The notes under the pieces are model-generated. The model did not search any database. It saw only the letters and a program-made list of their open reading frames with translations, and was not told the origin of the DNA. From Okapia johnstoni (taxonomy: Eukaryota > Chordata > Mammalia > Artiodactyla > Giraffidae): a stretch of DNA of 64,000 bases. The stretch lies in the NCBI GenBank assembly GCA_024291935.2, contig CM044306.1:3544501-3608500 (forward strand). The letters run 5' to 3'. This document shows, in pieces, positions 44,310 to 56,168 of the stretch. The position numbers and the translations under genes were made by a program. Numbering within the stretch: the first letter of the stretch is position 1; every line of letters begins with the position of its first letter.

Positions 44310-45614
44310 GTCATTCACAAATCTTCAGCTCTGAAGGCATCTGCCTTTGAGTTGAGATTCTCAAATGACCTAGAGGCAGAGAGAAAGGGAGGGTTCTGTG
44401 CCTGGAGGAATGCCTGGCACATCAAACCTTTCAGCTACTTGTCTCTCCGGGCACCCTTCCCCTCCACCTACCTCCCTGCCCCCTGCCTTTCCTGGCTACC
44501 CGCAGGCCCTGTTCCTGCCTTTTACAGGGTCCCTTCTCTCTCAGCAGGACACCAATCTGGCAAGCTTGCAAAGGCCAAACAAAACTGAGACTCACAAATA
44601 TGTAACTGTTTTCCTTAGCTCGTGGCATAAATCAAAAAAAAAAAAAAAAAGGAAAAAAAAATTCTGTTAGCACAGGGCTCAGGAGTGTTTATTTTTTTGC
44701 CAGCTGCAACATGCTACCCTCACAGGGGATCACCTAAAACCAGTTATGGTTTGGGTTGGAGGGGGACGTCAAACTTAAGCTGCAGGCTTGGCCTCTCTCA
44801 ATGAATTACGACCTTGTCAAGAACCTATTTTTTTTTAAATCAATGCAGGTTTTCTATCAATTGAGTCTTCGGAACTCAAATCAAATATTTTCTGATTGGA
44901 CTCTGGACATTTTCGATGGGCTGTTAGTCCGCCGATGCTGTCTTCACCACGCACGTGAATGGCTGGTTTGGCAGAAACCTCTCATCCACCCCTCCCCGCC
45001 CCCACCCTCTGCGGGCCTGTTTCAGCTGCAGCCACTGCTCTCAGCATAGCCTTTGCTGACGGAGGCATAAGTTTCCAGGTCAGGCAGTCTTGGTTATGAG
45101 TTGTTTTCCTCACTTGAGAATTTCATGGTAGAAAGACACACCAAGAATCGTCTTGGATGGGGAAAAGAGAGGAAGATAATCATTCATAAACTAAAGGCAA
45201 AAAGCTACAACACAGAGGCACGTCAGGTAGAAGCCGCAGCATGCTGGGGCCTATTGGGAATGGCAGACATTCATAATGCAAGTGGATAGATATTTCAGTA
45301 AACTCTTATCCTGCTAAAGTTTCTAGGCGAGCGGTCACAGGATGTGAATATCAGTAGAAAGAACACAGTTTATAGTCAGAGAAAGCTCACAGTCTACAAG
45401 GAGAGGGAGGAACTTAAACCACCAGTGAAAACACACAATAAATGGAAGGAAATGCTACGAGTGGACAGGTTACTTTAGAAATTTACCACCATTTACTTTG
45501 TCCCAGTGTAGCGGGGTTTCTTTGTTTTTGGTGTTGTTGTTGCTTTTTGTTTCCTTGTTTTTTGCAGAAAATCATCCTGATTACCCCTGGAATCCTCAGT
45601 CCATACTACTCCGA
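44310..45614. other. No gene seen; unassigned
   Basis: Two A-rich runs at 44634-44661. A GC-richer patch at 44930-45060 with CACGCACGTG. Overlapping frames on both strands at 44352-44670 indicate chance. 44756-45049 (plus) has no known domain. Confidence 0.5.
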
Positions 45615-45623
45615 TGGAACTGA

Positions 45624-45935
45624 AAGTGAAAGTCATTCAGTTGTGTCCAACTCTTTGTGACCCCATGTTCTATACAGTTCATGGAATTCTCCAGGCCAGA
45701 ATACTAGAGTGGGTAGCCTTTCCCTTCTCCAAGGGATCTTCCCAACCCAGGGATTGAACCCACGTTTCCCGCATTGGGGGCAGATTCATTACCAGCTGAG
45801 CCACCAGGGAAGCCCAAGAATACTGAAGTAGCCTATCCCTTCTCCAGCAGATCTTCCTGAACCAGGAATCGAACCGGGTGTCTCCTGCATTGCAGGCAGA
45901 TTCTTTACCAACTGAGCTATCAGGGAAGCCCAGGG
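45624..45935 (-). mobile_element. Composite Bov-tA SINE: full copy plus extra tRNA-head unit
   Basis: Runs as a normal reversed Bov-tA from GTTGTGTCCAACTCTTTGTG (45640) to GAGCCACCAGGGAAGCCC (about 45815), then a second unit from AAGAATACTG through ATCGAACCGGGTGTCTCCTG to GAGCTATCAGGGAAGCCC. TGGAACTGA is exact at 45615-45623 and 45936-45944, so the composite inserted as one piece. Confidence 0.88.
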
Positions 45936-45994
45936 TGGAACTGATCTTGATCTCAAGTTCAAGGATGGGCCCTTATTTATCTAAGCTAATGAAC

Positions 45995-46290
45995 ACCAGT
46001 CCTAGGTGTTCATTGGAAGGACTGATGTTGAAGCTGAAACTCCAATACTTTGGCCACCTCATGAGAAGAGGTGACTCATTGGAAAAGACCCTAATGCTGG
46101 GAAGGATTGGGGGCAGAAAGAGAAGGGGACGACAGAGGATGAGATGGTTGGATGGCATCACCGACTCGATGGACATGGGTTTGGGTAAATTCCAGGAGTT
46201 GGTGATGGACAGGGAAGCCTGGCGTGCTGCGATTCATGGGGTCGCAGAGAGTCGGACACGACTGAGCGACTGAACTGAACTGAACTGAAT
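45995..46290 (+). mobile_element. BovB LINE 3' end (young type)
   Basis: CAGTCCTAGGTGTTCATTGG to CTGAACTGAACTGAACTGAA. The C-terminal frame is uninterrupted through 46273 ([20 protein letters not shown]). Very close to the copy at 5395-5736. Confidence 0.93.
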
Positions 46291-47027
46291 GAATGGATTC
46301 CATCCTCCTGGTTTCAGTGACTGGATCAGAGGTGGGGTTAACGCCTGCTTCTCAGGAATGAGAACAGAGTGTATGTATATGGAGTAGAACACAGGTCCAA
46401 GAGGAAGAGGTCTGGGGTTTGCTTCACATAAAGTCAGACGCCAATAATCCAAGAAACTTAGAAGAGTAAATAATGTCTGTGAAGCTCATAGCTCAGATCT
46501 AGGCAGTCAGTAAAGAGATGAATGAATATTAGCCGGGAATACAGATAAAATTGTCTCACCATTAGCAGGACTGGGGACTCTCTAAGGGGGAGGTTACGTG
46601 GGGGAGGACAAAGTGAAAAAATTTAAAAAGTAACTCTTAGGGATTTGGGGGGTTGTTGTTTCCAGCATTGTCTTTGTTTTTATTAGGTTAATTGAATCAT
46701 GTTCTACCCAGGCATCCTATGGTAGGTAAAACACAAGTGAACATTCATCCCATAAGTCCAGCAAAGTCTTTAGCTAATAAAAGCAGGTATTGTAACCAGA
46801 AGTCTCATTTCTGAGACTTAGTGGTGATACTGGATCCTGAATTCCTCATTTTATGGTTTTTGCCAGGAGTCATCCTCACACTGGGGTTCTAAGCATGAAA
46901 CTGCCAAGAATCACTCCTTGGACTAAGTCGTTTTCATAATCTTGTCCGCTCTTTGGATTTCTAAATCTGGTGTTCTAGTCTCTTCAGAAACGAACTATGG
47001 GAGAAGATTGGCTTGACCTGGTTTGAT
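46291..47027. other. No gene seen; unassigned
   Basis: No named repeat. Mixed composition. Confidence 0.5.
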
Positions 47028-47336
47028 GAGATCAAATAGTCCATCCTGAAGGAAATCAACCCTGAATATTCACTGGAAGGACTGATACTGAAGCTGAAGC
47101 TCCAATACTCTGATCATCTGATGCGAAGAGCCGACTCGTTGGAAAAGACCCTGATGCTGGGAAAGGTCGAGGGCAGGAGGAGAAGGAGTGACACAGGATG
47201 GGATGGTTCCATAGCATCATTGACTCCATGGACATGGTTTGAGCAAACTCCAGGAGATAGTGAAGGAAGGGAAGCCGGCATGCTGCAATCCATGGGATCG
47301 CAAAGAGTTGGACAGAGCTGAGCAACTGAACAACAA
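47028..47336 (+). mobile_element. BovB LINE 3' end
   Basis: GAGATCAAATAGTCCATCCT to GCTGAGCAACTGAACAACAA; several small deletions (near 47190 and 47240) mark it as older. Confidence 0.92.
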
Positions 47337-47851
47337 TGGGAGAAGACAGTCTCCTGGTTAAATCCTTATTTGAAATCCCTGGCATTTCAAATCCTTGGAA
47401 ATTACGGGGACACAAGTAGATGCCACTGCTTACCTTAATTGAAAGAATAACTCAATTCTGCTCATAATTATCCACATTTCATTTCCACTTGGGAGTCAGA
47501 GCTTTTGAACCACCATGAATATAAGCATCACCCAGTCATACGTTATTTCCATCCTGAGACTTTTATTGAAAAGGAAAAAAAAAAAATGTATTGCTGACTC
47601 TGGCTGCTTGGCACCAAAGAACAAGGCAGTGAAGATAAACTTAACTGTATTATAATCATTATTAAATAAAGATTCAGGAAAACAGCATGGGTATATTTGT
47701 GACAGAAATTATAAGAAATTTATGTAAATAACCATGTAGATCTTATATAGCCTTCAGGCTCCAACAAGTATTCCAAGTCGCCAGAGCCCCTTTGGAAACA
47801 TAGTGTTCTGTTTTTCTTTTCCCCCCTTTTTTGAGGACTTACCAGTCCTTT
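47337..47851. other. No gene seen; unassigned
   Basis: A-run at 47574-47586. Nothing else seen. Confidence 0.5.
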
Positions 47852-48000
47852 TGCTGTTCAGTTGCTAAGTCATGTGTGACCCTCTGTGACCCCATGGACA
47901 GCAGCTCACTAGGCTCCTCTGTCCTCCACTATCTCCCGGAGTTTGCTCTAATTTATGTCCATTGAGTTGGTGATGCTATCTAACCACCTCATCCTCTGTC
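47852..48000 (-). mobile_element. BovB LINE 3' tail, minus
   Basis: TGCTGTTCAGTTGCTAAGTC to CCACCTCATCCTCTGTC. Confidence 0.9.
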
Positions 48001-48224
48001 CTGGGGTTCCCATTAAACTGAGCCTGAATTGAAAAAAAGTGTTTTCAAGATGAGAAGCTGGTTTTAATAACCAAAACATTTGTTTACAACAGGATGCTCT
48101 TTCCTTTAAAGAACTTGGCTTTTAAATTTCAAGGTTATGGTTTTGCCTTTGTTGTAGTGTCTAATCAATGTGTACTTCCCCACTGTCTCTGGCAGCTAAA
48201 GTGTTTTATTTCCTGTTCACGAAG

Positions 48225-48475
48225 CAGCGTGTCAGCAGGAAAAGCACAAGGTCTGAAGTCAGGGGTTTGAGCTCAAGTCCCTCCACTCTTCTCATCTGTT
48301 TTCAGTGTAAAGCAACTTGCTTTACTTCTCTGACCCTCGGTATCTCTCTGTAAAAGGTGAATTATTGATATTCATTATGCCTGCCTCAAAAAGTTGTGAT
48401 ACATATCAGGTGAAAAAAATGCACAGGAAGATGAATTGCCATTTAGAGTAAGTGCCTGGCACTTGGTTTAAAGGT
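48225..48475 (+). mobile_element. MIR SINE, plus
   Basis: AAGTCAGGGGTTTGAGCTCA near 48256, TTACTTCTCTGACCCTCGGT at 48322, GTAAAAGGTGAATTATTGAT and AGTGCCTGGCACTTGG at 48451 are MIR in order. Confidence 0.8.
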
Positions 48476-48599
48476 AGAACCATAAGAAATCAAGACCAAA
48501 GAGCAGGCTAGAGGGGGAACCAGTTAAATAGTATAATTCGGGAAGTGCTTGGGTGGAGGAAAGGAGAGATTTTAGGAAAGTACAAAAATAGGACATCAA

Positions 48600-48831
48600 G
48601 TGTTTCCCTAACAGCTCAGGGTTAAAGAATCCACCTGCCAATGAAGGAGATGCAGGAGATGTTGAGTTCAATCCCTGGGGTGGGAAGATCCCCTGGAGAA
48701 GGAAATAACAACCCACTTCATTATTTTTGCCTGAGAAATTCCATGGACAGAGGAGCCCGGTGGGCTACAGTCCATGGGGTAGCAGAGTGGGACACAACTG
48801 AGAAACTCAGCTCACACACACACACACACAC
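48600..48831 (+). mobile_element. Bov-tA SINE with CA tail
   Basis: GTGTTTCCCTAACAGCTCAG head, end GACACAACTGAGAAACTCAG, then (CA)n at 48812-48831. GACATCA at 48592-48598 and 48844-48850 may be a short TSD. Confidence 0.92.
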
Positions 48832-48850
48832 AGACATACAGAAGACATCA

Positions 48851-49534
48851 GAAGGCCAATGGACATAAAGGGGAACAGAGACAGCCACACGAGCTGGAGT
48901 CGGAAGCGTCCTCTGCCACCTCGTCACCTCTTTAGAAACAAGATTCCCGTTGGTCACTAACGGGTGACTTCACTGCCTGATTTTTCTACCATAAAACCCA
49001 ACTTGCTTCCTTAATCACTACCAGACAGACTGCCTACCCTGGCTAAATCTCCCCCGCCTCACTCACCTACCAGTTAGGCATTCAGCACCCAGTTCTGGGC
49101 AATGCAGAAGGTGTCTTAAGTGCAGGGAAGTTGTCAAGGTACAATTTGAAGTCCGAGTTGAAAAGGTCACATTTTTTTCTCTCTTTTGTGAAAGCACACT
49201 TGTGTCCTTGATTCTCTTGCCGTTTTATATTAGAGTGTGGATTCTTACCATCCAGAAGCTATTTGACTTAAAGACATCTGTGACTTTAGGTTACTTTCCA
49301 CATTCAGACTCTGAAGTTGCTGCCTGTTACATACACTCCACTTGGACTGGCCTCCAAGATGAGAGGTGACTCTGGAGACGACATATTCCTCTGAAAATGG
49401 GGCAATGGGAAAACAGGAGAGGTGCAGCAAGCAACACGCTCATCTGTACAAATGCAGCTATTGAGACATTTCATATTTAAAATTTATTTAAAATCATTAT
49501 AAATTATCTGCTTGTCTACTATATAGTGGGATTT
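48851..49534. other. No gene seen; unassigned
   Basis: No repeat or coding signal. The minus frame 49245-49430 matches nothing known to me. Confidence 0.5.
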
Positions 49535-49545
49535 ATTTGCAATAA

Positions 49546-49789
49546 GCTCCAATACTTTGGCCACCTGATGTGAGGAGCCAAGTCATTGGAAAAGATGCTG
49601 ACGCTGGGAAAGATGAAGACAGGAGGAGAAGGGGGCAGCAGAAGATGAGATGGTTGGAAGGCATCACTGACTCAATGGAATGAGTTTGAGCAAACTCCTG
49701 GAGATGGTGAAGGATGGGGAAGCCTGGCGTGCTGCAGTCCACAGGGTCACAAAGAGTCGGACATGACTGAGCAACTGAACAACAACAAA
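49546..49789 (+). mobile_element. BovB LINE 3' tail with perfect 11-base TSD
   Basis: GCTCCAATACTTTGGCCACC to GAGCAACTGAACAACAACAA. ATTTGCAATAA is exact at 49535-49545 and 49790-49800. Confidence 0.94.
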
Positions 49790-49800
49790 ATTTGCAATAA

Positions 49801-52174
49801 TACAGAATCGGCAGGTCACTGCTATTCCTCCACTCCATCTGCTCCATGAGTTGCTTTTATAAAATACACAAAGGGAAAAAGGAAAAAAAAATCCTCTCCC
49901 CACCCAAGTTGTGAGGGTCATTGGTTTACTTTACCTGTTACTAATACCAACTTTACAGCGATCTTTGCCTGCTTTGAAAAACAAAAAAAAGTGGCTTGTA
50001 TGGATCTATTCAATGTATTATTTATAGTGTTGTGGCCAGATCGCTATTAGATACAAATGCAAAAACTCCCTATAAAAATGCCTTATTTTAAATAAAAATG
50101 ACTCATTTCTCCCCAATTTAGACCAGTTCTTATCTGCCTGTGTAACTACCAAACTTTGAAAACATCTTTGACACTAATCAATAGACCAGTCTCCGACATG
50201 CATCTTAGTGGGGTGTTTCACATCCACTCTTGCAATTGCAGAGTGACTTTTTTTCCCTGTCTGGGTAATTAACTGATACGACACTAATCTTCTGCACATC
50301 TGGTCCTAAATGTTTGCTCATGGGGGCTCCCTAGTGAGGCAGTGTGACCCAACAGCAACGTGGACTGTGCTTGATTTCGCTTTAAAATCTTCACTCTCTG
50401 GGATTAAAACCTTGAGATAAAACATCTGGATTTCAATGGTGTCCCTGGGGACCGAGAGTTATAGTTCTATAGAATACATATTGCACATAATATAGGCTTG
50501 TTATTTCTACATTAGCACTGCTCCAGCCAGCGCCCGCCGTTAGCTTGTCAGTCTCCTCACACATCATTAATAAACAGGTAATTTCATAACTGATTTCCAC
50601 CTAGTGTCATGCTGAAAACCACCTGGGTTTTCGTTTTCACTCGCATGAAAGGGACAGGCTGGAGGGAGGCACTTATTATGAAACTGGGACTAATTTCATT
50701 GAATAATGGATCGAATCGGCAAAAACAAATGCATTCGCAGGAGGATGAAAGAAATTTCCAGGCCAAAGAACAGGCCTGGATCCACTCCTCAAAACTAGTC
50801 TGTTCCCTGCCCTCCTCGCACCAAATGTACACATTAGGAATTATTCCAAAGCCATGACCACTCCCTCGGGGAAGTTCCCAAAAAAACACCACGGAAGCAA
50901 CTCTTTGGGGGGAAATCTATACTTTTAAAATTGTGACATGTGAAATTAGGTCTATGACATGCTTATGTATTCACTGAATTTAAATGAATGCTGCATGTTC
51001 TATGCCAGTAAAGATTAAAAACACACTCACCAAGGTAGGCCATGGTCTGAGTTGGCCTACATATCTGCCTAAATGTGTAGGGATGGATAATAAGATGGTG
51101 AAAGGTAACTGGACCTGATCGCTGCAGTCTAATCCACACCTTGGCCTTTGCTGGGCGCTGTTGTTTGGGTTTGGTTTTGGAATTTTGAGGTATTCATCCT
51201 TCTCGGCATCATTCCTCCTACACCGGGAAGCAGCTGGGAATCACTACGGCCTGCCTTCACATCAGAAAGAGGTCTATCTAGTGGTTTCTGTGGTGTCCTT
51301 CAGCCTTGTGATATGTTTCTATGGGAATTTCTAACTGTCTTTATTAACCAGGGCTAATAATTTAATATCATGATCTCTGACTTCTGCTCATGTGACATTT
51401 CAGTCACAACGTGGAACCACAAGAATGTATTATTAAGGAATTTACTAAGTTCAGCCCAGTTGTATTCAGCAGACAGATGGGAGAAAAAAAAGCTGTATGC
51501 CATCTATTTCTCTCTGACCTTCTCTTCCATTTTCAACCTCATAATGATCTGCTTTCCTTCCTCCCATCGACTGTTTTAAAGAACAGATTACAGAATCTAC
51601 ACTTAGTGGTTCAGGAAGAATCCTGAGTACAAACTGGGAGATGAAGCAATCTCATGCCAGAATCGCCTTAGTTTTGTGCTTTCACAATCACATTTGCAAG
51701 AAATGATTCAGTTTATATATAAACATTGAATCTCACTGGTCATTCAATACGATATAATGTATGTAGTGAAAAATCTCAACATAGCTATTATTTCTAGTCT
51801 AAAGTAGAAAAAAACAAACAAACAAAAAAAAACCAGAGAAATTATAATTATCTTGAGCCAGTAACTGCCTACGTTCTGTCGCAGAAGTTATGGAGGAGTC
51901 AACATTAGAAGCTGAATGCTTCCAACATTCAGGAAAAGCAGTATTACACCAACACATAGGACTATCCCTCTGAACTAATAGTCTGAACTATTCCTCCTCT
52001 ATATCAACTCACATTTGTAATCTATTAAAATGCTTTCTTGAACCACACAGTTCTTTCTAGGTGTTCTTTATAAGTCAAAACAACATAAGCCGTTAAATGA
52101 TAAACTAGTGAAAGCAGTCAAGATTCCAGACGCTTACAAGAGTCACTCAAATATGTACTGAGCCCTGCACTAGA
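49801..52174. other. No gene seen; repeat-poor stretch
   Basis: No BovB, Bov-tA or CHR copy and no named older repeat. Frames at 50584-50892 and 51370-51626 are unsupported. The part at 50230-50900 is listed apart. Confidence 0.6.
50230..50900. other. Candidate conserved noncoding element
   Basis: Repeat-free, with homeodomain-type TAATTAAC (50266), the near-palindrome CATTGAATAATGG (50698) and AAATGCATT (50728). Composition and lack of decay-like features resemble developmental enhancers, but no cross-species comparison was possible. This is inference. Confidence 0.25.
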
Positions 52175-52410
52175 CTAGTGATTCTTGTGTCACTGATTTT
52201 GCATCCTAGACCAGGACACAACTCTCAATGTCTGGACACGTTTTTAGTTGCCATAACGGGGTGTGCGTGTGGCTGAAGATGCTGCTAATGTCTAGGGGTG
52301 GGGGCCAGAGATGCTGTAAACATCTTAAGTGCACAGGACAGCTCCCCACCTCCCCACAACAAAGTCATCTAGCTCCAAATATCAGCAGTGCCAAGAAAGA
52401 GAAACCCTGG
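52175..52410 (+). mobile_element. MER20 hAT relic
   Basis: AATGTCTGGACACGTTTTTA at 52227, GCACAGGACAGCTCCCCACC at 52331, CAACAAAGTCATCTAGC, and GAGAAACCCTGG end give the full MER20 order. Confidence 0.88.
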
Positions 52411-53521
52411 TACAGACTGTTTGCTAGAAACACTGATAAAGCTACCAGCTTATGAGAGCCTAACAGCCAGAAAGGTTTCTATGGGGTGTGTATATTTCAT
52501 GCAAGCCCCACGTTGTTCCATTCCTAAAGCAAAATGTTACGCTCTTCAAACTCTCCAGGGAAGCTAGAAGCATAAAGCTTTGGGTGAAATGTAAATTTCT
52601 TAAAATATTTATCCATCTATAAGTGGCTACATTTTTGACATTATTATAGGGTTTCTCAGTGTTCCATTTTATTAAAAAATATTTATTTGGTTTCTAAGAT
52701 TACTGCTTTTCTGACCACAGAAAATTCAATTACTGAAAACTGCAGCTATCAAATTGGTTGAAAATAAATAGCCTTTTATCCAAAGCTGGCAAAGGCTGGT
52801 TTGCTTTTAATATGTAGCCATTTAAAAAAAAATAAAAATAAGAAAACATTTCCATTGCAAGCTGATGGACTGCAGAGTCAGAGGCCAAACAGCCTTTTGC
52901 ATCATCAGGTTTTATTTAAAATAGGATGAGAGAGGAGCAGTGGTGGTTAAAAAAATAAAATGTCATCAGAGGAGCAATTTACCATTATTTTTCCTCTTTT
53001 GTTTTACAAGACAGAAGAAATGTGAGCCTTTTTGCCAATGGAAATCACTTTCTCCTGCTTTCTCTCTGTCTTGGTTTGAAATGTTTAGTAATATACAGGA
53101 AATGTGGTAAGTGAGAGCTACAAACGTGGGCTTCCAATATCAAGCCTAATTATGTGTCAGGCAACCGGCATGGCAGCAACACTGCCAGGGAACCACAAAG
53201 GAGCCTGCATTGAGGCCTAGATATTTCTCTCATTTGCTTCTCATTTGCATTTTAATCTCCTATACATTTTTTTTTCATTTCTAAAAGAAGAACACTCGTC
53301 CATGTTGCCCCAGTGAAAACCAGTCAACCCACAAGAAGAAGTAGCTGAAAAGTAGGTAGACCCACATTGTGCATCAAAGCGCAGGGATGACCCCCCTGTG
53401 GGTCCTAGAAAACGATGCTTCTATTTTGGAATTTCGTCTCTCTCGCCACTGAACATGCATTCAGGCTTTGTCTCAACTGAGCGGACTGTTCTGCACCTGA
53501 GTGGAGCTGTTACATTGTTTG
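52411..53521. other. No gene seen; repeat-poor, candidate conserved element
   Basis: About 52640-53160 is AT-rich, repeat-free and has several TTTATT/ATAAAT-like A/T blocks. It may be a conserved noncoding element. No coding frame of note apart from the 5' part of an unsupported frame at 53398. Confidence 0.4.
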
Positions 53522-53712
53522 CTGGTGTTGCTCAGCCACTTCAGTCGTGTCCGACTCTGTGGGACCCCACGGACTGTAGCCTGCCAAGCTCCTCTGTCCA
53601 TGGGATTTTCTCGGCAAGAATACTGGAGTGGCTTCCATTCCCTTCTCCACCCAGGGATGGAACCCGTGTCTCCTGCATAGGCAGGTGGGTTCTTTACCAT
53701 TGAGCCACCCCA
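53522..53712 (-). mobile_element. Bov-tA SINE, minus
   Basis: CTTCAGTCGTGTCCGACTCT at 53540 to ACCATTGAGCCACCCCACTG. A short deletion removes part of the GGGGATCTTCC block near 53650. Confidence 0.92.
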
Positions 53713-53869
53713 CTGGAAAGCAGATAAGTTAAATATCACTGGGAGTTTGATGCTACTGGAAAAATCAATACACTTATGTCAGTGATTCAGGGCATCCCTT
53801 GTCCCCTTCAGAACAATTTTTGGAGGATGACTGAGGTTGCGAGTTAGAAGCAGCTGTTGACAGATGTGG

Positions 53870-54010
53870 ATGAGGAGACCTAGGCTTGTCTGCTGTTCTG
53901 CTATTACCAGGTGGGTGTTTCAACAAGTGGTTGCTTCTCGCTGGGTCACAGTTCCTTAATCTGCAAAGTGAAGTGGTTGGAAGAAAGTGCCTGAGGCCAT
54001 TTCTACTTCT
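53870..54010 (+). mobile_element. Possible MIR fragment, plus
   Basis: CTCGCTGGGTCACAGTTCC near 53937 and TTAATCTGCAAAGTGAAGTG at 53956 fit the MIR core. Confidence 0.55.
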
Positions 54011-54305
54011 ACAATCCTTTGTCTGTCTGGATAGGCTTGGATTGGGTCCACCCAGTACAGTATGAGGTCAGGGCTAAAGACAGCGCACCAGCAGAAGGGG
54101 GATCACTGGTTCAAATGTGAGGGTCTGCCTTTGTGCGAAAGTTACTTCCCATGGGGGGATAATGTGAGAATCTCCTTTGCCCATCGATTTTCACGAGAAG
54201 TGAAGGGGGATGCTAATCAGACTGGGAGGCTGAGCGTGCCTTTGTGCAGGAGAGTCACGTATGATGTGAGCTTAAATGGCATCAGGACCTCAGTCTGCTT
54301 TACAG

Positions 54306-54558
54306 TCTGTCTCTCTCTCCCTCTTTCTCTGTGCCTCTCTCCCCCTGTCTCTGTGTCCCTCTCTCTCTCCGTGTCAACCTCTGTTTCTGTCTCTCTCTGC
54401 TTCTCTTTGTCTTTCGCACTCTCCCTCTCCCTGTCTCCCTGTCTCCCTGTCTCTCTGTCTCTTCCTTTCCCTGTCTCTGTCTCTCGCTCTCTCTGTCTCT
54501 CTCTCCTTGCCTCTGTCTCTGTTTCCCTTTCTCTCTCTCACACACACACACTCACACC
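54306..54558. repeat. Long pyrimidine (CT-rich) tract ending in CA repeat
   Basis: About 235 bases of nearly pure C and T with TCTC, CCTGTCTC and TTTCTGTC units, closed by (CA)n at 54539-54551. Long frames on both strands here (for example 54062-54583 with repeated leucine and serine) are products of the tract. Confidence 0.95.
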
Positions 54559-54873
54559 CCGTCATGAAATGCCTCTTCTCTGAACGTGGGAGGGGATTGG
54601 CAAAGAAGGTTTAACCACGCTAAATGTATGGTGTCCGTGACAAAGCACACGGTACCTAGAAAAGACAGAACTACCGCTGTGCCGTGGTCAGAAGCAGGGC
54701 TGAGCAGGGAAAGGCTGACTTCATGAGGAAGGAGCTCCCTAAAGGAGGAAAAAGAAAACATAACCACTCCCTCTGTTTTCTTGTCTGCCTTGGTTAGGAG
54801 AGAACCACAGGCTCCTAGCTTTTACTGTCTGGTTTTGTGGTCTTATTGAGGGCTAATGTGACGACAGACAATA

Positions 54874-55051
54874 ATGGTTCTGGGGCCTCCCATTTTGAAA
54901 ATTCTTTACTGTTTTCCTTAATCCTACTTACTCTGTTATAGTTGTGGATATGTTATAGTCCAGCAGGATAAAAGGGACTCCTTCTCGAAGCTGGTCCACC
55001 TGCCTGAGCCTCTCCCAGGGCGTTATAGATTGTAGCTGGGAAGGCCACAGC
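54874..55051 (+). repeat. Copy A of a local direct duplication
   Basis: Matches 56169-56338 in the same orientation, including 26 identical bases at 54975-55000. I recognise no repeat family in it. Confidence 0.8.
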
Positions 55052-55518
55052 AGGAAGGCATTTCACGAGTCATAAAGACGACCAGGGAATGCAGCACTTT
55101 CTGGGAATTCAGCGTCAGTGGAGAGAATGATACTTTTTTTTTTCTTTTTTTAATAAATAAATTCTGAGTTCAAAGCACATCTCCACCAAGGCAGGGTGAT
55201 TCCACCATCAGGGGCTCATCTATTCCAGCCCATTGGTCTGAGATCAGGGGCTGATATTGTCCCATCAAAGGGCAAAGGGCATCAAAGGATGGAATTTGAA
55301 ACACCTTTAAAGAGCACAGGGTCACTGGATCTTTGTTAACAGCTTCTGTTAGCAGAACTGCCAGTGTGCGTCCTGCGCTTCTGCAGGGGCAGCGGGAGCC
55401 GATGATGGACAGCTTGTGATGATGGGGACCGGACAGGGGGATCGCCCATCAGGGCAGGACTTCTGAAGGGATGAAAGGAGGCAGGAAGGGGGTGATGCTC
55501 TGTCTTTAATATCCCTTT
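55052..55518. other. No gene seen; unassigned
   Basis: Contains T-rich run at 55134-55151. The 3' part (55370-55500) is G-rich on the plus strand. Confidence 0.5.
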
Positions 55519-55730
55519 CTTGTTGCTGGTTAGTTACGCAGTCACGTCCAACTCTTTGCAACCCCATGGACTATAGCCCACAAGGGTCCTCTGTCCCCGG
55601 GATTTCTCAGGCTAGGATACTGGAATGGGTGATCATTTCCTTTTCCCAGGGATCTTCCCAACCTGGAGATTGAACCCGCATCTCCTGCATTGCAGGTGAG
55701 TTCTTTACCCCTGAGCCACCTTGTGCTCCA
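55519..55730 (-). mobile_element. Bov-tA SINE, minus
   Basis: GTCACGTCCAACTCTTTGCA at 55541 to CCCTGAGCCACCTTGTGC. Confidence 0.92.
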
Positions 55731-56041
55731 AGCTAATGAGTAGATGAGATGGAACTCCGACCTGCCAATGATGATTATAATGCTGTAGCCACCAAAGTTC
55801 AAAGTCAATGTGTAACTGAAACTTTTGCCATGATTTGACATACGAAGCAAAACTCTAAAGCAATAGATAGATTAGGAAACTGGGAAGGAAGGTTAAGTGC
55901 TTGTCAAAGTAGTTAATGGAAGAAGAGACTTCCAACCTGTCTTTACTCTCTAGAAAGCAAAATTGCTAAAAATAATTGTCAAAAATCTCGGTTTGGTGGA
56001 CTGGATTAACTGATGAAGGGATGAAGTGTGCTCTTAAGTCA
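55731..56041. other. No gene seen; unassigned
   Basis: Nothing recognised between the two SINEs. Confidence 0.5.
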
Positions 56042-56168
56042 GGGTGTGCTAAGTCACTTTGGTCGTGTCCAACTCTTTGTGACCCTGTGGACTGTAGCCC
56101 GCCAGGCTCCTCTGTCCATGAGATTCTCTAGGCAAAAATACTGGAGTGGGTTGCCATTTCCTTTTTCA
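56042..56168 (-). mobile_element. Bov-tA SINE, 5'-truncated, minus
   Basis: GGTGTGCTAAGTCACTTTGG to GGTTGCCATTTCCTTTTTCA. Its truncated 5' end abuts copy B of the local duplication with no spacer. Confidence 0.9.

Noticed and set aside
54062..54583. 173-codon frame rich in leucine, serine and proline, with rivals on both strands
   Set aside because: It is the translation of a CT-rich simple tract; all frames through such a tract stay open.
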